Positions 16,052 through 22,799 of a stretch of DNA of 29,494 nt are shown here, piece by piece. The stretch is from an uncultured Oscillospiraceae bacterium (GTDB lineage Bacteria > Bacillota > Clostridia > Oscillospirales > Oscillospiraceae): NCBI GenBank assembly GCA_934589705.1, contig CAKTOH010000017.1:1-29494 (forward strand), read 5' to 3'. The translations under genes and the position numbers were made by a program. The notes beneath the pieces are model-generated. The model was not told the DNA's origin. It was given only the letters and a program-made list of their open reading frames with translations, and did no database searches. The stretch's first letter is position 1; each line of letters opens with the position of its first letter.

Positions 16052-16080
16052 ATTATAGGTGACGAACCGGCTCCTGTCAA
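16052..16080 (-). promoter_or_regulatory. Consensus promoter of the M20 deacylase gene
   Basis: Minus strand TTGACA (16075-16080), 17-bp spacer, TATAAT (16052-16057): a perfect sigma-A consensus. Confidence 0.85.
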
Positions 16081-16089
16081 TTTTCCTTC

Positions 16090-16118
16090 TTGTCATTTTT
16101 CTCCGGGAATGATAAAAT
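16090..16118 (+). promoter_or_regulatory. Promoter of dapH
   Basis: TTGTCA (16090-16095), 17-bp spacer, TAAAAT (16113-16118), 27 bases before the start codon. Its -35 box is 9 bp from that of the divergent M20 promoter, so the two polymerases would face away from almost the same spot. Confidence 0.75.
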
Positions 16119-16145
16119 ACCCCCAAAAGCGAAAGGAGCATTTCT

Positions 16146-16838
16146 ATGAACGCACAGGAGATCATCGAATATATCCGCACCTCGGAGAAAAAGACCCCGG
16201 TGAAGGTCTACGTCTGGGAGAAGACCCCGGTGGCATTCCCCAACTGCCGGGAGTTTCCCGCCGGAGAAGGCTGCAAAATCGTCTTCGGCGACTGGAAGGA
16301 CGTAAAGCCCGTGCTGGAAAATAACGAATTTTCCCACCTGGAAATTGAGAACAATTGCCGCAATTCCGCCATCCCCCTGCTTGACATGAAGGACATTCCC
16401 GCCCGGATCGAGCCCGGCGCCATCATCCGGGAGCAGGTGGAAATCGGCAAGAACGCCGTCATCATGATGGGCGCCGTCATCAACATCGGTGCCGTCGTCG
16501 GCGAGGGCACCATGATCGACATGGGCGCCGTCCTGGGCGGTCGGGCTACCGTGGGCAAAAACTGCCATGTGGGTGCCGGAGCGGTGCTGGCCGGGGTGGT
16601 AGAGCCTGCCTCCGCGACCCCCGTCATCGTGGAGGACAATGTGCTCATCGGAGCCAACGCCGTGGTCATCGAGGGCTGTCGGATCGGCCATGACGCGGTG
16701 GTGGCCGCGGGAGCCATTGTGGTTGGGGACGTGGCTCCCAACACCGTGGTAGCCGGCTGCCCCGCCCGGGTCATCAAAATCAAGGACGAAAAGACTGCCG
16801 GGAAAACCGCCCTGGTGGATGCCCTGCGAGCTCTCTGA
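16146..16838 (+). CDS. dapH: Tetrahydrodipicolinate N-acetyltransferase
   Basis: 230-residue left-handed beta-helix acyltransferase. The N-terminal cap (1-85) has the DapH pattern [22 protein letters not shown] and [24 protein letters not shown]. Hexapeptide repeats follow (about 86-205: [54 protein letters not shown]), and the protein ends with [17 protein letters not shown]. It acetylates tetrahydrodipicolinate with acetyl-CoA, the entry to the acetylase branch towards meso-diaminopimelate and lysine. Ribosome site AAAGGAGC. Length is normal for DapH. It is divergent from the likely deacetylase of the same branch. Confidence 0.93.
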   Translation: MNAQEIIEYIRTSEKKTPVKVYVWEKTPVAFPNCREFPAGEGCKIVFGDWKDVKPVLENNEFSHLEIENNCRNSAIPLLDMKDIPARIEPGAIIREQVEIGKNAVIMMGAVINIGAVVGEGTMIDMGAVLGGRATVGKNCHVGAGAVLAGVVEPASATPVIVEDNVLIGANAVVIEGCRIGHDAVVAAGAIVVGDVAPNTVVAGCPARVIKIKDEKTAGKTALVDALRAL

Positions 16839-16853
16839 CCCGTCACAAAAAAG

Positions 16854-16914
16854 TACCTCCGGAATAACATGGAATGAGCGGTGAAGCTCAGAATTTCCAA
16901 AATATCCGGAGGTA
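16854..16914 (+). promoter_or_regulatory. Hairpin that buries the ribosome-binding site of the microprotein gene
   Basis: TACCTCCGGA (16854-16863) pairs perfectly with TCCGGAGGTA (16905-16914), which contains the GGAGG ribosome site used by the ATG at 16920. Two inner stems (GGAA/TTCC and GAGC/GCTC) stack inside. The left arm is a perfect anti-Shine-Dalgarno. There is no T-run, so it is not a terminator. Translation control, by temperature, ligand or ribosome transit, is a reasonable inference. Confidence 0.65.
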
Positions 16915-16919
16915 TTTCT

Positions 16920-17081
16920 ATGTGCGGTAATAACAACGGTCTGTGCGGCTGCCTGAACAACAACTGGTGGTGGATCGTCATTCTGATCCTGCTGTGCTGC
17001 AACAGCGGGCTGACCATCGGCTGGAACAACGGCTGCGGGTGCGGCTGCGACAACAACAATAACTGCGGCTGCGGCTGCTGA
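16920..17081 (+). CDS. Cys/Asn/Trp-rich membrane microprotein, 53 residues
   Basis: I do not recognise a family with confidence. The 53 residues contain 11 Cys, 13 Asn and 4 Trp. Layout: N-terminal MCGNNNGLCGC, then WWW at 16-18 opening one hydrophobic helix (IVILILLCC, 19-27), then a tail with CGCGC (39-43), NNNN and a terminal CGCGC (49-53). The two CGCGC motifs could bind a metal or form thiol cross-links. Small Gly/Asn-rich one-helix proteins of the YjcZ type in sporulating Firmicutes have a similar shape. The ATG at 16920 is chosen because GGAGG lies 7 bases before it; the frame also opens at 16881 without a ribosome site. It lies 81 bases after dapH. Confidence 0.7.
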   Translation: MCGNNNGLCGCLNNNWWWIVILILLCCNSGLTIGWNNGCGCGCDNNNNCGCGC

Positions 17082-17250
17082 TACGAGTTTTTTAATAAAA
17101 CGCTTAAAAGCGTTTTATTAGGCCGCAGGATTGCGGCCAGCGGCCACTGCCGCTAAAAAACGAAGTCAATACATTTCTTACCGCCGCCCAGGCGGTCTGC
17201 CGTGAAACGGCAGAATAAAATGATGAAATCATTTTATTAAGAAATAGTAT
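17081..17250 (+). repeat. ATAC...GTAT hairpin-mosaic element, copy A (170 bp)
   Basis: Begins on the last base of the microprotein stop codon. Order of stems: AT-rich 17093-17120, GC stem GGCCGC/GCGGCC (17121-17138), AGCGGC/GCCGCT (17139-17154), an unpaired AT linker, CCGCC/GGCGG (17181-17195), TCTGCCGT/ACGGCAGA (17196-17214), AT-rich AATAAAATGAT and its complement, then AGAAATAGTAT. Nearly identical to copy B at 20931-21100 in the other orientation; differences are confined to the outer stems and are partly compensated. With the repeat at 17319 it accounts for most of the gene-free stretch 17082-17408. Confidence 0.85.
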
Positions 17251-17257
17251 TATACAC

Positions 17258-17286
17258 AAAAAGGGCACTCCCACACGGGAGTGCCC
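17258..17286 (-). terminator. Intrinsic terminator of the symporter gene
   Basis: Ten-bp stem GGGCACTCCC/GGGAGTGCCC (17263-17286, loop ACAC), followed on the minus strand by five Ts (17258-17262). Confidence 0.8.
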
Positions 17287-17318
17287 ATCCATTTTGCATT
17301 TTTCTGCGTTGCTTGAAT

Positions 17319-17366
17319 GTAGGGGCGGCCATTGGCCGCCCGCGGGCGACGAATCGTCGCCCCTAC
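17319..17366. repeat. Dispersed palindrome GTAGGGGCG...CGCCCCTAC
   Basis: Nine-bp terminal inverted repeats enclose two further hairpins (GCGGCC/GGCCGC and GCGACGA/TCGTCGC). A compact 48-bp unit typical of short repeats scattered between genes in gut Clostridia. Confidence 0.7.
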
Positions 17367-17408
17367 AGATTCTATCGCAGATTTCCCCGTTTTTCAGTGG
17401 GAAAAGCT

Positions 17409-18665
17409 TTACTTTTCGGAAGGAACCTCGGTCTCCTTCTTTGCCAGGTGCTTCTGAAGCCAGTCCTTGCCGTCCACATACCGGCAGACAATGAAGCTGA
17501 CCACATAGTCGCCGGCGGCGTTGACCATGGTTGCGGGAGGGTCTACCATGTAGCCAAGCGCCAGAGCGATGGGATAGGCCACCGCCAGCTGCTCCGGGAA
17601 GAACACGGTGCACAAAGCCAGCTCACCGGTGCCGCCGCCGCCGGGAATGCCGGACATGGCAACGGAGGAGAACACTGCCACAACAATGGCCAGAATGGCC
17701 CGGCCGGTGGAGAAGTCCTGACCGAACATTCCGAAGAGGAAGGCCACCTTCAGAATGGCGCTCATGGCGCTGCCGTCCATGTGCATGGTTGCGCCCAGGG
17801 GCAGGACGATGTTGCTGACCTCCCGGTTGATGCCGGATTCCTCGGCAGCTTCCATGTTGGTGGGGATGGTGGCAACGGAGGAGCAGGTGCCGAAGGACAC
17901 GGCAGCGGGCTTAAACAGGTGCTTCCACATAACCTTGGCTCCGCCCTTGCCGCCGCCGAAGCGGGCATAGATGGGGAAGAAAATAAACATGTACGCAAAG
18001 CACAGACCGTAGTAGACGATCAGGGTCTTGCTGTAATCGCCGATGAGATCCGGGCCGTAGGTGGCGACCAGATTGGCAAAGAAGCCCAGAAAGCCGATGG
18101 GGGCGTAGTAGGTAATGATCTGCACGGCCTTGAGAATGCAGCCGGTCATGTCCTCTAAGAGCTTGGCGGTCATGGTATTTGCGCCGCCCTGCATCTGCAC
18201 GCCGAAGCCCACGATCACCGCAAACACGATCAGCGGCAGGATGGCACGGCGGCTGAGCAGCTCCACAAAGTCGGGCTTGGTGAAGAAATTGACGATCATA
18301 TCGCCGATACCCAGAACGGTGCCGGTGTCCGCTTCCGCTACACTATAGTTGCCGGTGACCACGGGAAATACCCGCATAATCACATACATAATGACGGCGG
18401 CAATCCCCGCGGTGACCATGAAGGTAGCCAGGGTCACACCCATAATCTTACCGGCTCGCTTGGCGCTGGACATATTGGCGATGGCGGAGGCGATGGAGGT
18501 GAACACCATGGGAACCACCGCGCAGAACATCAGGTTCGTGAAGATGGTGCCCAGAGGTTCCAGGGCAGGAGCCGCCTGGGGGAACAGCAGACCGATGACG
18601 CAGCCGGCAACGATGCCGACCAGCATACAAATCAGGAATCCGTAGTTCTTGAGGAATTGTTTCAT
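17409..18665 (-). CDS. Dicarboxylate/amino acid:cation symporter family protein
   Basis: 418-residue transporter of the DAACS (GltP/GltT/SstT) family. N-terminal helices, then the family's core: SFGTCSSVATIPTN (257-270, hairpin 1), GATMHMDGSAM (291-301, equivalent of the NMDGT sodium site), GIPGGGGTGE (339-348, hairpin 2) and DPPATMVNAAGD (375-386, helix 8). In glutamate/aspartate carriers the residue before TMVN is an arginine that binds the side-chain carboxylate; here it is A378, so an acidic amino acid is unlikely to be the substrate. A neutral amino acid or other small acid is possible. The start at 18665 (MKQFLKNYG) follows GGGAG; an upstream in-frame ATG at 18704 lacks a ribosome site. 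Confidence 0.85.
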   Translation of the reverse strand: MKQFLKNYGFLICMLVGIVAGCVIGLLFPQAAPALEPLGTIFTNLMFCAVVPMVFTSIASAIANMSSAKRAGKIMGVTLATFMVTAGIAAVIMYVIMRVFPVVTGNYSVAEADTGTVLGIGDMIVNFFTKPDFVELLSRRAILPLIVFAVIVGFGVQMQGGANTMTAKLLEDMTGCILKAVQIITYYAPIGFLGFFANLVATYGPDLIGDYSKTLIVYYGLCFAYMFIFFPIYARFGGGKGGAKVMWKHLFKPAAVSFGTCSSVATIPTNMEAAEESGINREVSNIVLPLGATMHMDGSAMSAILKVAFLFGMFGQDFSTGRAILAIVVAVFSSVAMSGIPGGGGTGELALCTVFFPEQLAVAYPIALALGYMVDPPATMVNAAGDYVVSFIVCRYVDGKDWLQKHLAKKETEVPSEK

Positions 18666-18760
18666 GATACATACTCCCTTTCCAAAATCCGCGGCACCGG
18701 TCAATCACCCGGGGGCGAAAGCCCTTTCTCCGGTCGGTATCTGGGTGCTGCTTAGGTCTC

Positions 18761-18789
18761 AAGATAGCAAAATTCCGCACAAATGTCAA
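18761..18789 (-). promoter_or_regulatory. Promoter of the symporter gene
   Basis: Minus strand TTGACA (18784-18789), 17-bp spacer, TATCTT (18761-18766). The ~90-base leader holds a small GGGC/GCCC hairpin (about 18710-18723). Confidence 0.7.
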
Positions 18790-18796
18790 TGAGGCA

Positions 18797-18825
18797 TTGC
18801 AAACCCAGGTAAAATTTGATAAAAT
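18797..18825 (+). promoter_or_regulatory. Promoter of the murI operon
   Basis: TTGCAA (18797-18802), 17-bp spacer, TAAAAT (18820-18825). The -35 box is 7 bp from that of the divergent symporter promoter. A further TATTAT near 18863 could be a second start. Confidence 0.6.
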
Positions 18826-18902
18826 GACTTTTAGACGGTCGGATAATTCCTACCAATTCGGTATTATTATACAATGTGCACAAACAGAGAACAGGTGAAA
18901 CC

Positions 18903-19682
18903 ATGAATCAAGCCCATGATTATATTGCCGTGTTTGACTCCGGCGTAGGCGGCATCAGCGTGCTGCGGCATCTGCGGCGGATGCTGCCCGGGGAGCGGTT
19001 CGTCTATTACGGCGACTCCGCCAACGCCCCCTACGGCACCCGGCCCACGCAGGAGGTACGCTCCCTGACCTTCGCGGCGGTGGAATATCTGCAAAAGCAC
19101 TACCCGCTGAAGGCTCTGGTCATTGCCTGCAACACCGCCACGGCGGCAGCGGTAAACGAAGTCCGGGCGGCCTGCCCCGGCTTTATCGTAGTCGGCATTG
19201 AGCCTGCCCTGAAGGTGGCCGCCGACCACTTTCCCGGTGGGCGCATCGGCGTTCTGGCAACGGAAGTGACCCTCCGGGAGGAAAAATTCGATACCCTTCT
19301 TCACCGCTTTGACGAAAACGTCACCATTTACAAAATCCCCGTTCCGGGGCTGGTGGAGCTGGTGGAGGCCGGAAAGGTGGACACGCCGGAGACAGAGGCC
19401 GTCCTGCGCCGGGCGCTGAATCCCTATATCGGCAAGCTGGACGCTGCCGTGCTGGGCTGCACCCACTACCCCTTCGCAAGAGCCGCCATCTCCCGGATTC
19501 TGGGCAAGGACGTGGTTCTGCTGGACGGCGGCGAGGGTACCGCCCGGGAGACCCGTCGGCGGCTGGAGGCGGCCGGTCTTCTGGAAAACGGAAGCGGAGA
19601 AACAATCATTTGCAGCAGCTCCCCGGATCCGGATATGCTCCGGCTGTCCTGGGAGCGGCTGAATCAGGAGGACTACACATGA
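18903..19682 (+). CDS. murI: Glutamate racemase
   Basis: 259 residues, normal length. Makes D-glutamate for peptidoglycan in the cytosol. Both catalytic cysteines are present: C76 in ACNTAT and C186 in GCTHYPF (with H188). The first acid is D12 in FDSGVGG, and the substrate loop is YYGDSANAPYGTR (35-47). The chosen ATG follows CAGGTGAAACC, a modest ribosome site; an in-frame ATG at 18876 would add nine residues not found in the family. First gene of murI-udk-HAD; its stop overlaps the udk start by 4 bp. Confidence 0.95.
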   Translation: MNQAHDYIAVFDSGVGGISVLRHLRRMLPGERFVYYGDSANAPYGTRPTQEVRSLTFAAVEYLQKHYPLKALVIACNTATAAAVNEVRAACPGFIVVGIEPALKVAADHFPGGRIGVLATEVTLREEKFDTLLHRFDENVTIYKIPVPGLVELVEAGKVDTPETEAVLRRALNPYIGKLDAAVLGCTHYPFARAAISRILGKDVVLLDGGEGTARETRRRLEAAGLLENGSGETIICSSSPDPDMLRLSWERLNQEDYT

Positions 19683-20317
19683 AAGACAGCATTCTGGTCA
19701 TCGGCATCGCCGGCGGCACCGGCAGCGGAAAAACCACCCTGATGGACAACCTGATCGGTCAGTTCCCCAATCAGGTGACCATTCTCAGCCACGACAACTA
19801 CTATCGCCGCCACGACAATCTGACCTACGAGCAACGGTGTAAGCTCAACTACGACGAGCCGGCTTCCCTGGAAACCGATCTGATGGCCCGACACCTGGAG
19901 GCTTTGCGCCGGGGAGAGGCTGTCGAGTGCCCGGTGTATGACTTCACCATTCACAACCGTTCGGACGAAACCATCCACATCGTGCCGAAAAAGGTCATCA
20001 TTGTGGAAGGGATTCTGATTTTTGAAGACGAGGCTCTGCGGAATCTGATGGATATCCGGATTTTCGTGGACACCGACGCGGATATCCGGCTGTGCCGCCG
20101 GATCGCCCGGGATGTAAACGAGCGGGGCAGAACTCTGGAAAGCGTGCTGACCCAGTACCAGCAGACCGTCAAGCCCATGCACGAGCGGTATGTGGAGCCC
20201 AGCAAGAAATACGCCCACATCATCGTCCCCGAGGGGGGCAAAAATCTGGTGGCTCTGGATATGATTACCCGGAGAATCGCCCATCATCTGGAGGCTTCAT
20301 GCGCTACGAAAGCTTGA
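19679..20317 (+). CDS. udk: Uridine kinase
   Basis: 212-residue P-loop kinase. Walker A GGTGSGKT (12-19), followed by the substrate region HDNYYRRHDNLTYEQR and NYDEPASLETDLM, PVYDFTIHNRS, and the lid IARDVNERGRTLESVL with QYQQTVKPMHERYVEPSKKYAHIIVPEGG. This set is diagnostic for Udk, which phosphorylates uridine and cytidine for pyrimidine salvage. The start is within the ATGA overlap with murI and is served by CAGGAGG in the murI 3' end. It overlaps the HAD gene by 19 bases. Confidence 0.93.
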   Translation: MKDSILVIGIAGGTGSGKTTLMDNLIGQFPNQVTILSHDNYYRRHDNLTYEQRCKLNYDEPASLETDLMARHLEALRRGEAVECPVYDFTIHNRSDETIHIVPKKVIIVEGILIFEDEALRNLMDIRIFVDTDADIRLCRRIARDVNERGRTLESVLTQYQQTVKPMHERYVEPSKKYAHIIVPEGGKNLVALDMITRRIAHHLEASCATKA

Positions 20318-20922
20318 TTTTTGACATTGACGGCACCCTGTGGGATTCCCGGCAGCTGGTAGCCGAGGGCTACAACATTCAGCTTGCCAAGGAGGGACTT
20401 TCCCACCTGGCGGTAAACGCCGAACTGTTCCGGCCTCTGTTCGGCAAGGTCATGACGGAGATTGCCGACGTGATTTTCTCCTCCGTTCCCGCCCCGGAGC
20501 GGTATGAACTGATGCAGCGGTGCATGGATGAGGAAAACCGGTACATGCACAAAAATGAATGCAGCATCGGTTATCCCGGCGTCCGGGAAACCCTGGCAAA
20601 GCTTTCCGAAAAGCATCGGCTTTTCATCGTCAGCAACAGTCAGCGAGGCTACCCGGAGCTGTGCGTCGAGAAGCTGGGGTTAACCCCCTACATTCAGGGG
20701 CATCTGTGCTTCGGGGACACCGGCACCACCAAGGGGCAGACCATCCGCACCCTGATGGAAAAATACAGCATCACGGACTGCGCCTACATCGGCGACACCC
20801 AGGGAGACTATGAGGCCACTCTGGAAGCGGGCGTACCCTTTCTCTGGGCAGCCTACGGCTTCGGCACCCCTGCCGGGTACGATGCCAGAATCGATCAGTT
20901 TTCCGATCTTCTCAACTTATAA
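20299..20922 (+). CDS. HAD-superfamily hydrolase, phosphoglycolate-phosphatase-like
   Basis: 207 residues. HAD motif I FDIDGTLWDS (nucleophile D9, acid D11), a helical cap (about 18-90), motif II IVSNSQ, motif III lysine in TTKGQTIRTL, and motif IV YIGDTQGDYEA. This is the Gph/PGP-like subgroup; natural substrates of such proteins vary and cannot be told from sequence. It overlaps the udk 3' end and is translated from GGAGG close to its ATG. With udk before it and a DUF89 protein after it, a role in clearing sugar phosphates or nucleotide by-products is plausible but inferred. Confidence 0.85.
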   Translation: MRYESLIFDIDGTLWDSRQLVAEGYNIQLAKEGLSHLAVNAELFRPLFGKVMTEIADVIFSSVPAPERYELMQRCMDEENRYMHKNECSIGYPGVRETLAKLSEKHRLFIVSNSQRGYPELCVEKLGLTPYIQGHLCFGDTGTTKGQTIRTLMEKYSITDCAYIGDTQGDYEATLEAGVPFLWAAYGFGTPAGYDARIDQFSDLLNL

Positions 20923-20930
20923 GGATTATA

Positions 20931-21100
20931 ATACTATTTCTCATTAAAATGATTTCATCATTTTACTTAAGCCGTTTCACGGCAGACCGCCTGGGCGGCG
21001 GTAAGAAATGTATTGACTTCGTTTTTTAGCGGCAGTGGCCGCTGGCCGCAATCCTGCGGCCTAATAAAACGCTTTTAAGCGTTTTATGAAAAACTCGTAT
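20931..21100 (-). repeat. ATAC...GTAT hairpin-mosaic element, copy B (170 bp)
   Basis: Reverse-complement copy of element A (17081-17250), with about 15 differences by eye, all in the outer AT-rich stems. Ends directly before the AAGGAG ribosome site of the DUF89 gene, so it forms most of that gene's leader. The middle of the element (21,055 back to about 20,970) is identical to copy A. Confidence 0.85.
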
Positions 21101-21113
21101 AAGGAGCCTTTTC

Positions 21114-21989
21114 ATGAGTATTTCCATGGACGCCGCCTGCCTGCAATGCGGCCTCCGGCGCAACATCGCCACCGTGACTCCCCTGGGCACCGACCAGCAG
21201 ACCATGGACTTTGCCCGGGAGCTGATGAAGCTGTACCTGGACGGGCCCGCAGACGTGCCCTCCACCTGGTTCACCCCCGAAATTACCCGGCTGCTCCATG
21301 AGCGGTACGGCCTGGGTCTGGATCGGTTCCGGCAGGAAAAGCTGGATTCCAACGCCCTGGTGCTGAGCCACATGGAGCCCATCCGCCAGCGGGTGGCGCA
21401 GGCCGCCGACCCGCTGCTTGCGGGGCTCCAATTTGCCATTTTGGGCAACTACCTGGACTTTTCCGCCTTGCAGGGGCAAATCAGCTTTGAGAAATTTACC
21501 GAAATGCTGGACACCGCCCAGGATATGGCGCTGGACGAAGCCGTCCTTTCCCAATTCCGGGGGGATCTGGAAGCCGGGAAAAAGCTTCTCTACCTGACGG
21601 ACAACGCCGGAGAAATCGGCTTTGACCGGATTTTCGCCGAGACCATCTGCCGGCTGTATCCGAATCTTGACATCTGCTTCTGCGTCCGGGGCGGCCCTGC
21701 CCTGAACGATGCCACCCGGGAAGATGCCCAGGCTGTCGGGATTCCCTTCCGGGTCATCGACAACGGCAATCTGATTCCCGGCACCTGGCTGCCTCAGCTG
21801 GGGCAGGAAGCCAGGCAGGCTATGGAGGAGGCGGATGTGATTTTTGCCAAGGGCATGGCCAACGTGGAGACTCTGCTGGGCTGCGGAAAAAACATCTACT
21901 ATGCTTTTCTCGTCAAATGCCAGCGGTTTGTGAACCTGTTCCACCGGGAGCTGATGACCCCCATGCTGGTGCGGGAGCGGAAAGACTGA
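21114..21989 (+). CDS. DUF89/ARMT1-like damage-control phosphatase family protein
   Basis: 291 residues. N-terminal CLQC (C9, C12), then a helical bundle, then the DUF89 core: LTDNAGEIGFDR (161-172, metal-binding D163/N164), NDATRED (198-204) and FAKGMANVETL (244-254). This matches the bacterial COG1578 branch of DUF89, whose better-known members are metal-dependent phosphatases that remove damaged sugar phosphates or phosphopantetheine. The ATG follows AAGGAG at 8-base spacing. Whether it is read from the HAD operon through element B or from a promoter inside the element is unclear. Confidence 0.85.
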   Translation: MSISMDAACLQCGLRRNIATVTPLGTDQQTMDFARELMKLYLDGPADVPSTWFTPEITRLLHERYGLGLDRFRQEKLDSNALVLSHMEPIRQRVAQAADPLLAGLQFAILGNYLDFSALQGQISFEKFTEMLDTAQDMALDEAVLSQFRGDLEAGKKLLYLTDNAGEIGFDRIFAETICRLYPNLDICFCVRGGPALNDATREDAQAVGIPFRVIDNGNLIPGTWLPQLGQEARQAMEEADVIFAKGMANVETLLGCGKNIYYAFLVKCQRFVNLFHRELMTPMLVRERKD

Positions 21990-21994
21990 TTCTT

Positions 21995-22223
21995 CCTAAG
22001 GAAACTCTGAATAAATCGCCTGCGGCCGAGCAGTGGATCTTTTCCTCTATCCGTGCGGCTTCAAAACCGGGAAATATAGCGCAGCCGTTGCCAGCACAAG
22101 CTGGCTTACGGATGCGGCATACCCCTTGCGGGTACACAAAGTATTCCTCCGCTTTTGAACCCTTCGGCTAGAGAAAAATCTCTCACTGTCGGCTCTTGCC
22201 GATTTAATCAGAGCTTCCTTAAG
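21995..22223. mobile_element. 229-bp element with 24-bp imperfect terminal inverted repeats
   Basis: 21995-22018 and 22200-22223 are inverted repeats agreeing at 21 of 24 positions (core AAGGAA-CTCTGA-TAAATCG). The interior has several stems, including CCAGC/GCTGG near 22091-22103 and GAGA-AAAATC-TCTC at 22171-22184. There are no ORFs of note. It fills the 320-base gap after the DUF89 gene and ends about 30 bp upstream of the next promoter. Confidence 0.65.
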
Positions 22224-22254
22224 AAAAAAATAAGGGATTTTTCTCTCAAATCCG

Positions 22255-22283
22255 TTGCAAACCGAATTTGTCTGTGTTACAAT
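22255..22283 (+). promoter_or_regulatory. Promoter of the small multidrug-export gene
   Basis: TTGCAA (22255-22260), 17-bp spacer, TACAAT (22278-22283) with an upstream TGT. Confidence 0.65.
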
Positions 22284-22309
22284 GGCCAAAACCAATTTGG
22301 GAGAATCCT

Positions 22310-22786
22310 ATGTTTTTGAAATATCTTTCCGTTTTTTTGATATCTATGGTACCCCTTGTGGAACTGCGGGGTGCCATTCCCTTCGCCACGGTAAGCCTGG
22401 GGCTTGCGTACTGGCCGTCTCTGGCCGTGTGCGTGCTGGGGAATCTTTTCCCCGTGCCGCTCATCTACTTCTTCGCCAGAAAAGTGCTGGAATGGGGGCA
22501 GGACAAGCGGTATATCGGGAAATTTTTCACCTGGTGCCTGAAAAAGGGAGACTCCGCCGGACGGAAGCTGTCCCACCGGGCGGGCAAGCGGGGAATGTTC
22601 CTGGCTCTGCTGCTTTTCGTGGGCATTCCCCTGCCCGGCACCGGTGCCTGGACGGGCACCCTTGCCGCCAGCTTCCTGGATTTCGGCATCAAGGGTACCT
22701 CCGTGGCTGTGTCCCTGGGCGTGGTGCTGGCCGGAATCATCATGGGCATCATCAGCATGACCGGAATTCATGTATTCGGATTATAA
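22310..22786 (+). CDS. Small multidrug-export family membrane protein (COG2426)
   Basis: 158 residues with four or five hydrophobic helices. Signature features are the early VELRGAIPFATVSLGL, then NLFPVPLIYFFARKVLEW, and the loop LLLFVGIPLPGTGAWTGTLAASFL. These fit the Sm_multidrug_ex family (PF06695), whose name comes from limited evidence; the real substrate is not established. The ATG at 22310 follows GGGAG; an in-frame ATG at 22268 lies upstream of the promoter's -10 box and is rejected. It is followed after 13 bases by the HIT gene, so the two are probably one transcript. Confidence 0.82.
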   Translation: MFLKYLSVFLISMVPLVELRGAIPFATVSLGLAYWPSLAVCVLGNLFPVPLIYFFARKVLEWGQDKRYIGKFFTWCLKKGDSAGRKLSHRAGKRGMFLALLLFVGIPLPGTGAWTGTLAASFLDFGIKGTSVAVSLGVVLAGIIMGIISMTGIHVFGL

Positions 22787-22799
22787 GGAGCGAACAAAA

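Noticed and set aside
16854..16914. Terminator of dapH
   Set aside because: No T-run follows the stem and its 3' arm is a ribosome site correctly spaced from an ATG.
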